Positions 8,401 to 16,733 of a DNA stretch of 64,000 bases are shown one piece after another. The DNA is from GCA-2861595 sp035536185. Lineage in GTDB: Bacteria; Actinomycetota; Acidimicrobiia; Acidimicrobiales; GCA-2861595. Location: NCBI GenBank assembly GCA_035536185.1, contig DATLOM010000021.1, positions 62,001 to 126,000 of the forward strand, written 5' to 3'. The notes under the pieces are model-generated. The model made no database searches. It saw nothing but the letters and a program-made list of their open reading frames with translations, and was not told where the DNA came from. A program made the position numbers and the translations under genes. Numbering within the stretch: position 1 is the first letter of the stretch; every line of letters starts with the position of its first letter.

Positions 8401-8991
8401 TCAGGACGTCGCCGGCGCGGCCTGGCGGAGAAAGTTCTGGAGCAGGCTCTTGCCGGCAAGGGTCAGGATCGACTCGGGGTGGAACTGCACGCCCTCGATG
8501 GGCAGCTCCCGGTGGCGCAGCCCCATGATCACGCCGTCCTCGGACTCCGCCGTCACCTCCAGCGATTCGGGCAGGCTCTCGCGCTCCACCATCAGCGAGT
8601 GGTACCGGGTGGCCTCGAAGGGCTCCGGAAGCCCCGCGAGCACGCCGGCCCCGTGGTGACTGACGATCGACGTCTTGCCGTGCATGACCCGGGGGGCCCG
8701 CACCACCACCCCGCCGAACACCTCGCCGATGCACTGGTGGCCGAGGCAGACCCCGAGCACCGGTACCCGCTGACCGAGCATCTCGATGACCCCGTTGCTG
8801 ATGCCGGCGCCGGCCGGCCTCCCCGGACCGGGGCTGATGACCACGGCATCGGGCTCGAGGGCGGCGGCCTCCTCCACGGTGATGGCATCGTTGCGGTGAA
8901 CGACCGGTTCGGCCCCCAGCTCCCCCAGGTACTGGACGAGGTTGTAGACGAACGAGTCGTAGTTGTCGACCACCAGCACGCGTGCACCCAC
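8401..8991 (-). CDS. trpG: Class I glutamine amidotransferase, TrpG/PabA type
   Basis: 196 aa, GTG start with GGAGG 9 nt upstream. Contains VDNYDSFVYNLVQYL, the oxyanion motif SPGPGRP, the nucleophile cysteine in GVCLGHQ and the catalytic His/Glu pair in FHPES. It releases ammonia from glutamine for anthranilate or aminodeoxychorismate synthase. The synthase subunit is not nearby, so it may serve both pathways. An orphan trpG beside pknB and crgA is also the mycobacterial arrangement. Convergent with pknB. Confidence 0.92.
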   Translation of the reverse strand: MGARVLVVDNYDSFVYNLVQYLGELGAEPVVHRNDAITVEEAAALEPDAVVISPGPGRPAGAGISNGVIEMLGQRVPVLGVCLGHQCIGEVFGGVVVRAPRVMHGKTSIVSHHGAGVLAGLPEPFEATRYHSLMVERESLPESLEVTAESEDGVIMGLRHRELPIEGVQFHPESILTLAGKSLLQNFLRQAAPATS

Positions 8992-9066
8992 CGTTTCGGC
9001 CTCCCGCCTCAGGGCATTCCCGCGGGACGACGGACGGGTCGACCGGTGGCGCCCGGCTCCGCTCGG

Positions 9067-9072
9067 TAACCT
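9067..9072 (+). promoter_or_regulatory. Candidate -10 (TAACCT) for leaderless crgA
   Basis: TANNNT hexamer exactly 6 nt before the ATG at 9079 with no ribosome-binding site between. Confidence 0.5.
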
Positions 9073-9078
9073 CGCCTC

Positions 9079-9372
9079 ATGAGGACCAAGGACACCAAAG
9101 GTCGCACCGGCCGGGTGACACCCAAGGGCTCGTCAGGCTCGGGGCGGCCCACGCCCCCGCCCTCCGGTCGGTACACCCCACCGATCCCGAAGGAGGAGAA
9201 GGTCAGCCCGCGGTGGGTCCCCTTCGTCATGTTCACGCTGCTGCTCCTGGGCATGGGGATCATCATCTGCAACTACCTCGAGATTCTGCCCGGTGATGCC
9301 AAGAACGAGTACCTGTTCCTCGGCCTCGGCTTCATCACCGGCGGGTTCATAGCCGCCACCCAGTACCGCTAG
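9079..9372 (+). CDS. crgA: Cell division protein CrgA
   Basis: 97 aa. A basic, Ser/Pro-rich cytoplasmic N-terminus of about 45 residues, then two membrane spans (WVPFVMFTLLLLGMGIIICN and YLFLGLGFITGGFIAATQYR), the typical CrgA build. CrgA is an actinobacterial divisome protein that interacts with FtsZ, FtsI and FtsQ. Position beside trpG/pknB matches the family context. Confidence 0.88.
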   Translation: MRTKDTKGRTGRVTPKGSSGSGRPTPPPSGRYTPPIPKEEKVSPRWVPFVMFTLLLLGMGIIICNYLEILPGDAKNEYLFLGLGFITGGFIAATQYR

Positions 9373-9388
9373 GGCGGGCTTCCCCTCA

Positions 9389-9634
9389 CTAGTCGATGGG
9401 CGACACCAGCTGCATGTCCTCCATGCAGTGGCGCGGAGGGGGCGGGTCGGAGTCGGGGGCGGCGGTCATCTTGAGGGCGACCCCGCACGTGGGGCACCGG
9501 TACTTGAGGCTGACCCGTCGCAGCTCGCCCGCCGGCGGCGCCTCCGGTGCCGGCCGGGCCAGGCCCCGGAGGATCATCACGCCGAGCTTCATCACCACGA
9601 AGATGAAGACCAGGCTCACCACCAACTTCACCAC
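9389..9634 (-). CDS. Small membrane protein with a zinc-ribbon-like motif
   Basis: 81 aa. One N-terminal membrane span (VVSLVFIFVVMKLGVMILRG), a Pro-rich linker and YRCPTCGVALKM, a CxxC half of a zinc ribbon; a later HCMEDMQ supplies possible further ligands. Nine nt separate it from the thiolase stop, so it is probably cotranscribed with it. I do not recognise a named family. Confidence 0.7.
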   Translation of the reverse strand: MVKLVVSLVFIFVVMKLGVMILRGLARPAPEAPPAGELRRVSLKYRCPTCGVALKMTAAPDSDPPPPRHCMEDMQLVSPID

Positions 9635-9643
9635 GTGCCGATC

Positions 9644-10831
9644 CTACGGGGCGTCCACCCGCTCGACGATCAGCGCCGTGGCCTGCCCGCCGCCGGTGCA
9701 CATGACCTGGAGCCCGTAGCGCCCCTTCCTCCGCTCCAGCTCGTGGACCAGCGTGGTCAGCAGGCGGGCGCCCGAAGCTCCTATGGGATGGCCGAGGGCG
9801 ATGGCCCCGCCGTTCACGTTGACCTTGGCCATGTCCGGCCGCAGCTCGGTCGCCCACGCCAGCACCACTGAGGCGAAGGCCTCGTTGACCTCGAACACGT
9901 CGATGTCGTAGATCGACAGCTTGGCCCGCTCGAGCACCTTCTGGGTCGCCGGTATCGGACCGCTCAGCATGAGCACCGGGTCGACGCCGGCCAGGGCGAA
10001 GGCGCACAGGCGGGCCCGGGGCGAGAGTCCCAATGCCGAGCACCGCTCTTCGCTCATCACGAGCACGGCCGCGGCGCCGTCGCTGATCTGCGAGGAGTTG
10101 CCGGCGGTGACGGTGCCGCCGGGGGTGAAGGCGGGCTTGAGCCCGGCCAGGATCGCCGCCGTGGTGCCGGCCCGGACGCCCTCGTCGGCACCGAACATCT
10201 CGCCGGTGGCGTGGCCGTTCTGGTCCCGGACCGGCAGCGGCAGGATCTCGGCGGCGAAGCGCCCCTCGTCCCGCGCCCGGAAGGCCTTCTGCTGCGAGCC
10301 GGCGGCGTACTCGTCGAGCGCCTCACGGGACAGCCCCCACCGCTCCGCCATCAGCTCGGCCGCCACCCCCTGGGGCACGAGGCCACCCTCGCCGGCGTAG
10401 CGGGCCAGGACGGCGGGACCAAAGGGCATCCCCGCCCCCACCACCTGCATGGACACACCCATCGGGACCCTGCTCATCGACTCGACCCCGGCGGCGATGA
10501 CCACGTCGGCGGCACCGGCCATGACCGCTTGGGCCGCGAAGTGGACGGCCTGCTGGGAGCTACCGCACTGGCGATCGATGCTCGTGCCCGGCACCGACTC
10601 GGGGAAGCCGGCGGCGAGCACGGCGTTGCGGCCCACGTTGAGGCTCTGCTCGCCCACCTGCATGACACACCCCATGATCACGTCGTCGACCATGGCCGGG
10701 TCGAGGTCGCTGCGCTCGACGACGGCGCGGAGGACCGACGCAGCCAGATCGGTGCTGTGCCAGCCGGCCAGCTTCCCGTTGCGGCGCCCGCAGGCGGTGC
10801 GCACGGCGTCGACGACGACCGCGGCGCCCAC
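9644..10831 (-). CDS. Thiolase (acetyl-CoA acyltransferase)
   Basis: 395 aa, full length. Nucleophilic cysteine in DRQCGSSQQ, the NEAFA motif, GGAIALGHPIGASG carrying the catalytic histidine and CTGGGQA carrying the second cysteine. Thiolases either degrade 3-ketoacyl-CoA in beta-oxidation or condense two acetyl-CoA; sequence alone does not decide. No other beta-oxidation gene is adjacent. It follows the peroxiredoxin gene by 30 nt. Confidence 0.92.
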   Translation of the reverse strand: MGAAVVVDAVRTACGRRNGKLAGWHSTDLAASVLRAVVERSDLDPAMVDDVIMGCVMQVGEQSLNVGRNAVLAAGFPESVPGTSIDRQCGSSQQAVHFAAQAVMAGAADVVIAAGVESMSRVPMGVSMQVVGAGMPFGPAVLARYAGEGGLVPQGVAAELMAERWGLSREALDEYAAGSQQKAFRARDEGRFAAEILPLPVRDQNGHATGEMFGADEGVRAGTTAAILAGLKPAFTPGGTVTAGNSSQISDGAAAVLVMSEERCSALGLSPRARLCAFALAGVDPVLMLSGPIPATQKVLERAKLSIYDIDVFEVNEAFASVVLAWATELRPDMAKVNVNGGAIALGHPIGASGARLLTTLVHELERRKGRYGLQVMCTGGGQATALIVERVDAP

Positions 10832-10861
10832 CTCCGGCTGCCTGGACGGCCCGGACTGCTG

Positions 10862-11497
10862 CTACTTGTTGGGCTGCGGCGTGAGGCGCAGGTAGGGCTT
10901 GACCGCTTCCCAGCCCTTGGGGAACTTCTCCTTGGCCTCCTCGTCGGAGACGGCGGGCTGGATGATCACGTCCTGGCCGTCCTGCCAGTCCGCCGGCGTG
11001 GACACCCGGTACTTGGCGCTGAGCTGCAGGGAGTCGATCACCCGCAGGATCTCGGCGAAGTTGCGCCCCGCCGACTGCGGGTAGGTGATCATCAGCTTGA
11101 TCGTCTTGTCGGGGCCGATCACGAAGACCGACCGGACGGTCTGGGTGTCCTCGGCCTTTGGGTGGATCATCCCGTAGAGGTCAGCGACCTTACGGTCGGG
11201 GTCCCCGATGAGGGGGTACTCAACCTTCGCCCCCTGGGTCTCCTCGATGTCGCCGACCCAGCGCTCGTGCGCATCGACGGGGTCGACGCTGATGGCCAGG
11301 ACCTTGGTGTTCCGCTTGGCGAACTCGTCCTTCAGCTTGGCCACCGCTCCCAGCTCGGTGGTGCAGACCGGGGTGAAGTCCTTGGGGTGGGAGAACAGCA
11401 CGCCCCAGCTGTCACCGAGCCACTCGTGGAAGCTGATGGTGCCCTCGGTGGTGTCAGCGGTGAAGTCCGGGGCCTCGTCTCCAAGTTGCAGCGCCAT
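10862..11497 (-). CDS. 1-Cys peroxiredoxin, Prx6 type
   Basis: 211 aa from ATG 11497 (MALQLGDEAPDF), chosen because GGAGG lies 7 nt upstream; a longer in-frame start at 11530 lacks one. Peroxidatic cysteine in HPKDFTPVCTTE. The long C-terminal part (PAVSDEEAKEKFPKG and KPYLRLTPQP) is characteristic of Prx6/1-Cys enzymes, which reduce peroxides with an external thiol. Divergent from the desaturase. Confidence 0.92.
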   Translation of the reverse strand: MALQLGDEAPDFTADTTEGTISFHEWLGDSWGVLFSHPKDFTPVCTTELGAVAKLKDEFAKRNTKVLAISVDPVDAHERWVGDIEETQGAKVEYPLIGDPDRKVADLYGMIHPKAEDTQTVRSVFVIGPDKTIKLMITYPQSAGRNFAEILRVIDSLQLSAKYRVSTPADWQDGQDVIIQPAVSDEEAKEKFPKGWEAVKPYLRLTPQPNK

Positions 11498-11586
11498 GTC
11501 GTTACCTCCAGATTCGATGGTGTCGGCCACAATACCCGACCTGGGAAGTCAACAATGCGGGCTGCGGCCCATTCCCGCTGGACGTT

Positions 11587-11608
11587 GCCTACCTACCAGT
11601 AGGTAGGC
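11587..11608. promoter_or_regulatory. 22-bp operator palindrome before the desaturase
   Basis: Ten-bp arms GCCTACCTAC and GTAGGTAGGC separated by CA, a perfect match. The right arm overlaps TAGGCT (11604-11609), a -10 hexamer 7 nt before the ATG. Length and symmetry fit a TetR-family dimer site; no TetR gene is in the window. Placement on the -10 predicts repression. Confidence 0.65.
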
Positions 11609-11616
11609 TGCAGGGC

Positions 11617-12543
11617 ATGGAGGAAACCGCCCTGCTGCACGAGCTCGAGCCCACCGTGGCCACGCTGCTGGACCGACACCTGGAAACCGCCAAGGAGTGG
11701 TTCCCCCACGAGTTGGTTCCCTGGGGCCGTGGTCGTGATTTCCAGCCGAACGAGGACTGGGATCCCAACGAGTACGAGATGCCCGACACGGTGCGCAGCG
11801 CCCTGTTCGTGAACCTGCTCACCGAGGACAACCTGCCCTACTACTTCGCCCACATCGACTCGGTGTTCAAGGACGGCCCCTGGAGGGCCTGGAACCGGCG
11901 CTGGACGGCCGAGGAGGGACGCCATTCCATCGTCATGCGGGACTACCTCACCGTCACCCGGGCCCTCGACCCCGTGGATCTGGAGCGGGGGCGCATGCAG
12001 CAGGTCTCCACCGCCGTGGTCCCCGAGCCGGAGACGGTGGCCGATGCCCTGGTCTACGTCGCCCTGCAGGAGCTGGCCACTCGCATCTCCCACCGCAACA
12101 CCGGAAAGCTGCTCACCGACCGCGCCGGCTACGACGTGATGGCCCGCGTCGCCGCCGACGAGAACCTCCACTACCTCTTCTACCGTGACGCCACCAGCGC
12201 GGCAATCGAGCTGGACCCGTCCACCGTGGTCATCGCCATCGAGCGCCAGGTGCGCGAGTTCGCCATGCCCGGAGTGGGGATCCCGAACTTCGCCACCCAC
12301 GCCAGGCGCATCGCCGATGCCGGCGTGTACGACTTCATCGAGCACCACGACCACATCCTCGTGCCTGTGGTACTCCGCTCCTGGCGGGTGGAGTCGCTGG
12401 AAGGTCTCACGCCCGAGGCCGAGCAGGCCCGGGAGCGTCTGGTGTCGCGGGTGGCCAAGGTGGGCAAGGCGGCGCAGCGCCTGCGGGAGCGCCGGGCCGA
12501 GCGCACCGAACGGGCCGAGCGGGTGCCGAGCACCGCAGCCTGA
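11617..12543 (+). CDS. Acyl-[ACP] desaturase (di-iron)
   Basis: 308 aa. Di-iron carboxylate motifs EEGRH and DENLH with intervening helices match the plant-type stearoyl-ACP/DesA desaturases found in actinobacteria; the start region (WFPHELVPWGRGRDF) is typical. It would introduce a double bond into ACP-bound fatty acids in the cytoplasm. The arginine-rich last 40 residues are not part of the core. Probably leaderless and under the palindrome at 11587-11608. Confidence 0.92.
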   Translation: MEETALLHELEPTVATLLDRHLETAKEWFPHELVPWGRGRDFQPNEDWDPNEYEMPDTVRSALFVNLLTEDNLPYYFAHIDSVFKDGPWRAWNRRWTAEEGRHSIVMRDYLTVTRALDPVDLERGRMQQVSTAVVPEPETVADALVYVALQELATRISHRNTGKLLTDRAGYDVMARVAADENLHYLFYRDATSAAIELDPSTVVIAIERQVREFAMPGVGIPNFATHARRIADAGVYDFIEHHDHILVPVVLRSWRVESLEGLTPEAEQARERLVSRVAKVGKAAQRLRERRAERTERAERVPSTAA

Positions 12544-12561
12544 GCCAGGGCGAAAGGCTCA
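12541..12561. terminator. Bidirectional hairpin at two convergent stop codons
   Basis: TGAGCC (12541-12546) pairs with GGCTCA (12556-12561). The first TGA is the stop of the desaturase and the complement of the last three bases is the stop of the diguanylate cyclase, so a single short hairpin serves both converging genes. No U-tract. Confidence 0.45.
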
Positions 12562-14199
12562 ACTGCGCGGGGTGACGGCGCTCTTGCGCCCACGCCGGCG
12601 CGCCGACGTGGGACGAGAGCGGGCGGGTGCGGTCACCCGGTTCCTCCCCTTGCGCTTCGACTCGTAGAGTGCGGCGTCGGCCGCGGTCACCACTGCTGTC
12701 GAATCGCGACCGTGGATGGGGAAGGTGGCGATGCCGCCGCTGATCGTCACCTGCAGCGCCGAACCGTCCTCGGTCTCGGCTTCGGCCACGGCCAGACGCA
12801 GCCGCTCGGCCGCGGCGAAGGCCTCGTCCGGTCCGCAGTTCGGCAGGATCATGGCGAACTCCTCGCCGCCGTAGCGGGCCGCGGTGTCGTACTCGCGGCA
12901 GGCCTTGGCCAGGACCACGGCCACCGCCCGCAGCACGTCGTCCCCCCGCTGGTGGCCGTGGGTGTCGTTGAGGTCCTTGAAGTGGTCGATGTCGAGCATG
13001 ACCAGGGACACCATGGTCTCGTTGCGGGACGCCCTGGCCAGCTCCCGATCGAGGACGAGGTCGAAGGCCCGGCGGTTGGCGATCCCGGTGAGACCGTCGG
13101 TCGAGGCGAAGGTCTGGAGCTGCTCCAGGAGCCACGCGTTGCGGAGGGCCAGCGCGGCATGGGAGGTGAACCGCTCCAGTATCGACACCATCTGCCGCTC
13201 GACGAGTGAGTCCTCCCGGAGGTCGTGCGCGACCACCAGCACACCCACCGACCGGCCCTCGGCGGTGAGGGGTAGCAGGGCCAGGCTCCGGGGCGAAGGG
13301 AACAGCGACGCCAGCCACGGGTCGTGCTCGGGGTTCAGGTCCGAGACGACCTGTGACCGCCGGCTCTCCCGCACGATCTTCAGGATCGAGTGGGCGCTGG
13401 GGCGGTGCTGGGTCGCCGACGCCTGTCCGGTCCCTCGCGACGCCATGAGGGAAAGTGCCTCGCCCTGTCCGGCGAGCACGGCGACCGTGTCGAGGTCGAA
13501 GGCGGCGACAACGCTGTCGAGCAGGACCTGGGCCACCGACGATGGGTCGGTGGCGTCCTCCAGGTCGACGGCCATCACGGCCAGCGCTTCCAGATCGTGG
13601 CGCCGCCGGCGCAGCTCCCGCTCGTTCACCACCGACAGGATCCCGGTGATCATGGCCACGAACCAGATGACGCTGACGAACCACACCACGTGCTGGAGAT
13701 TCGACCCCGGCAGCAGGTCCGCCCGCTCGCTTGCGCGTCCGAGGATCTCGGTCTCCTGGGCGCAGAAGATCCCCAAGAGCAGAACGGTGTGCCACGACGC
13801 CAGCTGGAGCCCGGCCCGGCGGGAGGCGAGGAGGCTCACGGCGATGAGGTGGAGCAGGATCAGGTACCGGAGTGGGCTGATCGTCCCGCCGGTGACGTAG
13901 GAGGCCCACGCCAGGAAGATCCCGTCGACGGCGAGCATGGTGCCGAACAGGACAAGTTCGCCACGGGAGCGGTGCCACCACCACTGGCACGCCAGGCTCG
14001 ACACGACGTAGGCGCCGATGCCCACGGCGAGGTCGCTAAGGCCCGCGCCGAGCGTCTCGGGAGCGAGCAGCGCGAACAGGACCACCACGCCGGAAACGGC
14101 CATGCGGAACAGCTGCATGCGCTGGACCCGCTCGGCCAAGGGCAGCAGCTCGCCCGACGCCGCCGTCACCGGCAGCCGCCCCCGGCCCTGACCTGACAC
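12559..14199 (-). CDS. Membrane diguanylate cyclase (6 TM + GAF + GGDEF)
   Basis: 546 aa from GTG 14199, preferred because AGGA lies about 10 nt upstream; the frame stays open to 14262. About six membrane spans in the first 230 residues, a GAF-like domain (about 240-390) and a GGDEF domain with metal aspartate in MLDIDHFKDLND, active-site GGEEF and an intact product-inhibition site REYD five residues before it. It should synthesise cyclic di-GMP from two GTP. Basic C-terminal tail. Possible outputs in the window are the PilT ATPase and the GT2 polysaccharide operon, but no PilZ domain is visible. Confidence 0.9.
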   Translation of the reverse strand: MSGQGRGRLPVTAASGELLPLAERVQRMQLFRMAVSGVVVLFALLAPETLGAGLSDLAVGIGAYVVSSLACQWWWHRSRGELVLFGTMLAVDGIFLAWASYVTGGTISPLRYLILLHLIAVSLLASRRAGLQLASWHTVLLLGIFCAQETEILGRASERADLLPGSNLQHVVWFVSVIWFVAMITGILSVVNERELRRRRHDLEALAVMAVDLEDATDPSSVAQVLLDSVVAAFDLDTVAVLAGQGEALSLMASRGTGQASATQHRPSAHSILKIVRESRRSQVVSDLNPEHDPWLASLFPSPRSLALLPLTAEGRSVGVLVVAHDLREDSLVERQMVSILERFTSHAALALRNAWLLEQLQTFASTDGLTGIANRRAFDLVLDRELARASRNETMVSLVMLDIDHFKDLNDTHGHQRGDDVLRAVAVVLAKACREYDTAARYGGEEFAMILPNCGPDEAFAAAERLRLAVAEAETEDGSALQVTISGGIATFPIHGRDSTAVVTAADAALYESKRKGRNRVTAPARSRPTSARRRGRKSAVTPRS

Positions 14200-14336
14200 A
14201 TCCGTCCTGCTTTCTGCTGGGCTGCAGAGCACGCCCCCAGGACGCGCTGCACCGACATGCATCGACCACTCACCGTGACAACTTGAGGATTAGCTAGCCC
14301 ATTCGGGTGATCCCGCGCCTGACCCGGCGCCCTCGG

Positions 14337-14342
14337 TAGCGT
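14337..14342 (+). promoter_or_regulatory. Candidate -10 (TAGCGT) of the crcB transcript
   Basis: TANNNT hexamer 6 nt before GTG 14349, which opens a 16-codon reading frame upstream of crcB. Same geometry as the other leaderless starts here. Confidence 0.4.
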
Positions 14343-14348
14343 CGCCCC

Positions 14349-14399
14349 GTGGCCCGCCCTAGCCCACGCCGTCGTCTGCGCCTTCGCGTGACGGCCTGA
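14349..14399 (+). CDS. Putative leaderless leader peptide upstream of crcB
   Basis: GTG-initiated frame of 16 codons ending TGA, encoding an arginine-rich peptide (MARPSPRRRLRLRVTA). It begins at the transcription start predicted from the -10 at 14337-14342 and ends 18 nt before the crcB GTG. It may only set ribosome loading. Speculative; could be chance. Confidence 0.3.
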   Translation: MARPSPRRRLRLRVTA

Positions 14400-14417
14400 G
14401 ACGACAGCGGACACCGG

Positions 14418-14780
14418 GTGCAGACGCTTTTGATAGGCCTCGCCGGAGCCTTCGGCGCCATCGCCCGCTACCGGGTGGGCCTCGCCGTAGGTGCCCGTAG
14501 CTTCCCCTGGGCCACCCTCGGGATCAACGTGGCCGGCTGTTTCCTGCTCGGGATCCTGCTGGCCGGCCCCGCCGTCGATCGCTGGCCGTCCTCGGCCACC
14601 GCCGCCCTGGGAATCGGCTTCCTCGGCGCCTTCACCACCTTCTCCACCTTCGGCTACGAGGCCTTCACCCTGCTGCACACCGGTCGAGCAGGCAGCGCCG
14701 TGCTGTACGTGCTCGCCTCCATGTTCGGAGGGTTGCTCGCCGCCGGCTCCGGCTACGCCACCGGGCGGGCCCTCTTGTAG
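14418..14780 (+). CDS. crcB: Fluoride channel CrcB/Fluc
   Basis: 120 aa, four membrane spans. Family motifs GGxxGAxxRY-type N-terminus (GLAGAFGAIARY), GINVAGCFLLG with the conserved Asn, and GFLGAFTTFSTF carrying the Phe-box and the TTFST sodium/fluoride motif. Works as an antiparallel dimer that expels fluoride; a single gene implies a homodimer. Confidence 0.92.
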   Translation: MQTLLIGLAGAFGAIARYRVGLAVGARSFPWATLGINVAGCFLLGILLAGPAVDRWPSSATAALGIGFLGAFTTFSTFGYEAFTLLHTGRAGSAVLYVLASMFGGLLAAGSGYATGRALL

Positions 14781-14821
14781 CCGGCGGCCGGGTGGCTACC
14801 AGGGGCGTGAAGCCTGTCCTC

Positions 14822-14837
14822 GATGTCTCGCGACATC
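14822..14837 (-). terminator. Hairpin downstream of tRNA-Ala
   Basis: GATGTC and GACATC with a 4-nt loop, beginning 7 nt beyond the tRNA 3' end in its direction of transcription. No U-tract follows. Confidence 0.4.
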
Positions 14838-14843
14838 CCAGAG

Positions 14844-14917
14844 TGGAGACGATGGGACTCGAACCCACGACCCCCGCCTTGCAAAGGCGGTGCTCTAGCC
14901 AACTGAGCTACGTCCCC
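14844..14917 (-). tRNA. tRNA-Ala(TGC)
   Basis: Minus strand: acceptor GGGGACG (14917-14911) with CGTCTCC (14851-14845), discriminator A at 14844. D-arm GTAGCTCAGTTGGCTAGAGC, anticodon stem CCGCC/GGCGG with loop TTTGCAA and anticodon TGC, T-arm GTGGGTTCGAGTCCCAT. CCA not encoded. It marks the left end of the accessory interval; its 5' end faces the interval. Confidence 0.95.
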
Positions 14918-15584
14918 GGGGGATGAAGAAAAGGTGGCAGAAAACCCCCGTTGACCCGTATTGTAGGCAACCTGCCCAGACGATCCTTGGCGATCAACGA
15001 CTGGGCCAACCCCGAGGGCGACGACGAGAAGGCGGCGTTCACCGAGACGGTGACCCAGGGCTGGCGTTCATCGAGACGGTGACCTAGGAGCGGATCGAGC
15101 AGAAGATGGTCGAGGCGGTGAACGGACTCCGCCAACTTGAAAATGGTTCGAACTGGACCCCGCTCCACTTCGACGACGCTCTCAGCCCCGTCGCCTTGAC
15201 GGCGGCGTTTATGACGACGGGTACCACACGCTCCGCGAGGTGAAGCCGCAGGCCGGCGCGATGCGGGCGACCGGGAGTCCGCCTAGAAGCGCCATGTTTG
15301 AAGGCGCCGCGAGCAGTTCAGTGGGCGGTACAGCTGGTGTGTGGAGTCCCTTCCGTAGGACAGTGCGGTGATCTGCCACGGGCGACTGACGAAGCGCCAC
15401 GCCGAAGCGAGTGCAGCCGCTACCCACTGCTCAGCTTGTGGGCGCCCCGAGATCGCCGAGCCCTCAGGTCTCGCCGATGGGCAGACGGGCCCATGACTGG
15501 CCGCGGCGTCGTCTTGGACGCAGGCGTTCGAGGTCCCGCATGTCGTGACGAACAGTGTGAGTGCCGTCGCACTGCCCGTGCCAT
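14918..15584. other. Gene-poor stretch with decayed coding remnants
   Basis: No convincing intact gene. Plus-strand codons from about 14990 read AINDWANPEGDDEKAAF then hit stops, and a related fragment (ERIEQKMVEAVNGLRQL) follows at about 15090, suggesting remains of an inserted gene. The frame at 15298-15684 is Arg/Pro-rich with no family signal and is probably noncoding. Confidence 0.4.
15034..15087. repeat. Imperfect 29-bp-period direct repeat
   Basis: Copies at 15034-15058 and 15063-15087 match at 23 of 25 positions. They look like a duplication within the decayed coding remnant. Confidence 0.55.
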
Positions 15585-15602
15585 AATGACAAATATGTCA
15601 TT
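15585..15602. promoter_or_regulatory. Operator-like inverted repeat AATGACA-N4-TGTCATT
   Basis: Perfect 7-bp arms with AATA spacer, 78 bp ahead of the nucleotidyltransferase start. AT-rich compared with its surroundings, so it may overlap the promoter. Likely binding site for a dimeric repressor, possibly the small protein at 17165-17419 (inference). Confidence 0.55.
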
Positions 15603-15680
15603 CTCTCCTCGCTCCCTTTCGCCCTGGGCGCGTGTTGTTCAGGGCCTTAGGCGTACAGGCGCTTGGAGGCGGAGCCTGGC

Positions 15681-16732
15681 ATGAGCCTGCACCGAGCAAT
15701 CGAAGAAGCAGCGACCGCGCTGCGGATTGACCGCGAGATTGATGCGCTACGCACCGCCGCCGAGTGGTCGGAGGGTCGGCTGGCTGAAGCAGAGGCCCAC
15801 ATTAAAGGCTTGATATCGCCGGAGGAGGCGGAAATCGACGTTTTGGTCTTGGGATCGTACGCTCGCGGGGAAGCATCAACGAAAAGTGACTTCGATTACT
15901 TGATTGTCCCGCACGGGCTCCCCCCGGCGGGCTCGATTCGTTTTACCCGTGACCTACTTCGAGCCGTGGATGAGTTCATTGAGAGACTCGGCAAGCTAGC
16001 GGTCGACGACGACGACGACCCGTCTGACCGGAGGCCGGGCGGCACAGGGTTGTTCGGACAGATCCAATCAGCATCTGACCTTGTGGAGCGGATAGGTCTT
16101 GAACAGGACACGAATACGACCCACACGCGTCGTCACTCGTGCTGCAGGAGAGCCGGTCCATCTTCCGCCCCGACCTGCACGACAATTTGTTGCACAGCGT
16201 GCTCGCCCGTTACCTAAGCGACTACCAGCACGGGCAGAAGGCAGGACCACCACGGTTCTTAATTAATGACCTGAACAGGTACTGGTACACGGTAGCCGTT
16301 GACTACCAGGCCGAGCGTTGGGAACGCTTGGAGCGCGGTTGGCGGATTCGCTACCTCAAGCTGCTTGTGTCTCGTCGATTGAGTTACGTCGCTGCTGTGA
16401 TCCCACTTCTCCTGTGCTCCGCGGAGAACCTGGCCGAGGTTGATCGACTGGTGGAACTATATAAGCAGCCGCCATTAGCACGACTCTCGTCCCTTGTGAC
16501 CTACAGCGGCTTTCAGGAGCAGGCCGAACTGGCCACTGTCCTGCGAACAGCGAATGACTTCATTGAGACGCTCTCCCAGCCAGGTAATCGTTCGCTTCTT
16601 GAACAAACCGCTGACGAAGTGCCGCTGTTCGATGAGATGAAGGCACTTACAAAAAAATTAGACAATACTCTGAGAACGATCCTCTTCGGGTCGCTACTTT
16701 CTAACGAGTCGAAGCGGTACTTGGTTCTCTAA
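15681..16732 (+). pseudogene. Pol-beta-type nucleotidyltransferase, frameshifted
   Basis: Start ATG 15681 behind a purine-rich GGAGGC/GGAG stretch. The first frame gives a helical N-terminus and the catalytic motif VLGSYARGEASTKSDFDYLI (GS...DxD), defining the DNA polymerase-beta nucleotidyltransferase superfamily. Near 16126-16140 the homologous sequence changes frame (…DTNTTHTRR then VLQESRSIF) and continues for about 195 residues with FLINDLNRYWYTVAVDYQ and LKLLVSRRLSY, to a stop at 16732. One missing or added base restores one protein of about 350 aa. Inactivation and sequencing error are both possible. Base composition is lower in GC than the flanking core. One nt separates it from the HIT gene. 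Confidence 0.7.
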
Positions 16733-16733
16733 G

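Noticed and set aside
14343..14417. Fluoride riboswitch ahead of crcB
   Set aside because: The leader is only about 70 nt and shows neither the conserved GGNGAUGG start nor a matching pseudoknot that I can find.
15298..15684. 128-codon plus-strand frame
   Set aside because: Arg/Pro/Trp-rich composition with no helix or strand pattern, runs into the start of the nucleotidyltransferase, no family signal.
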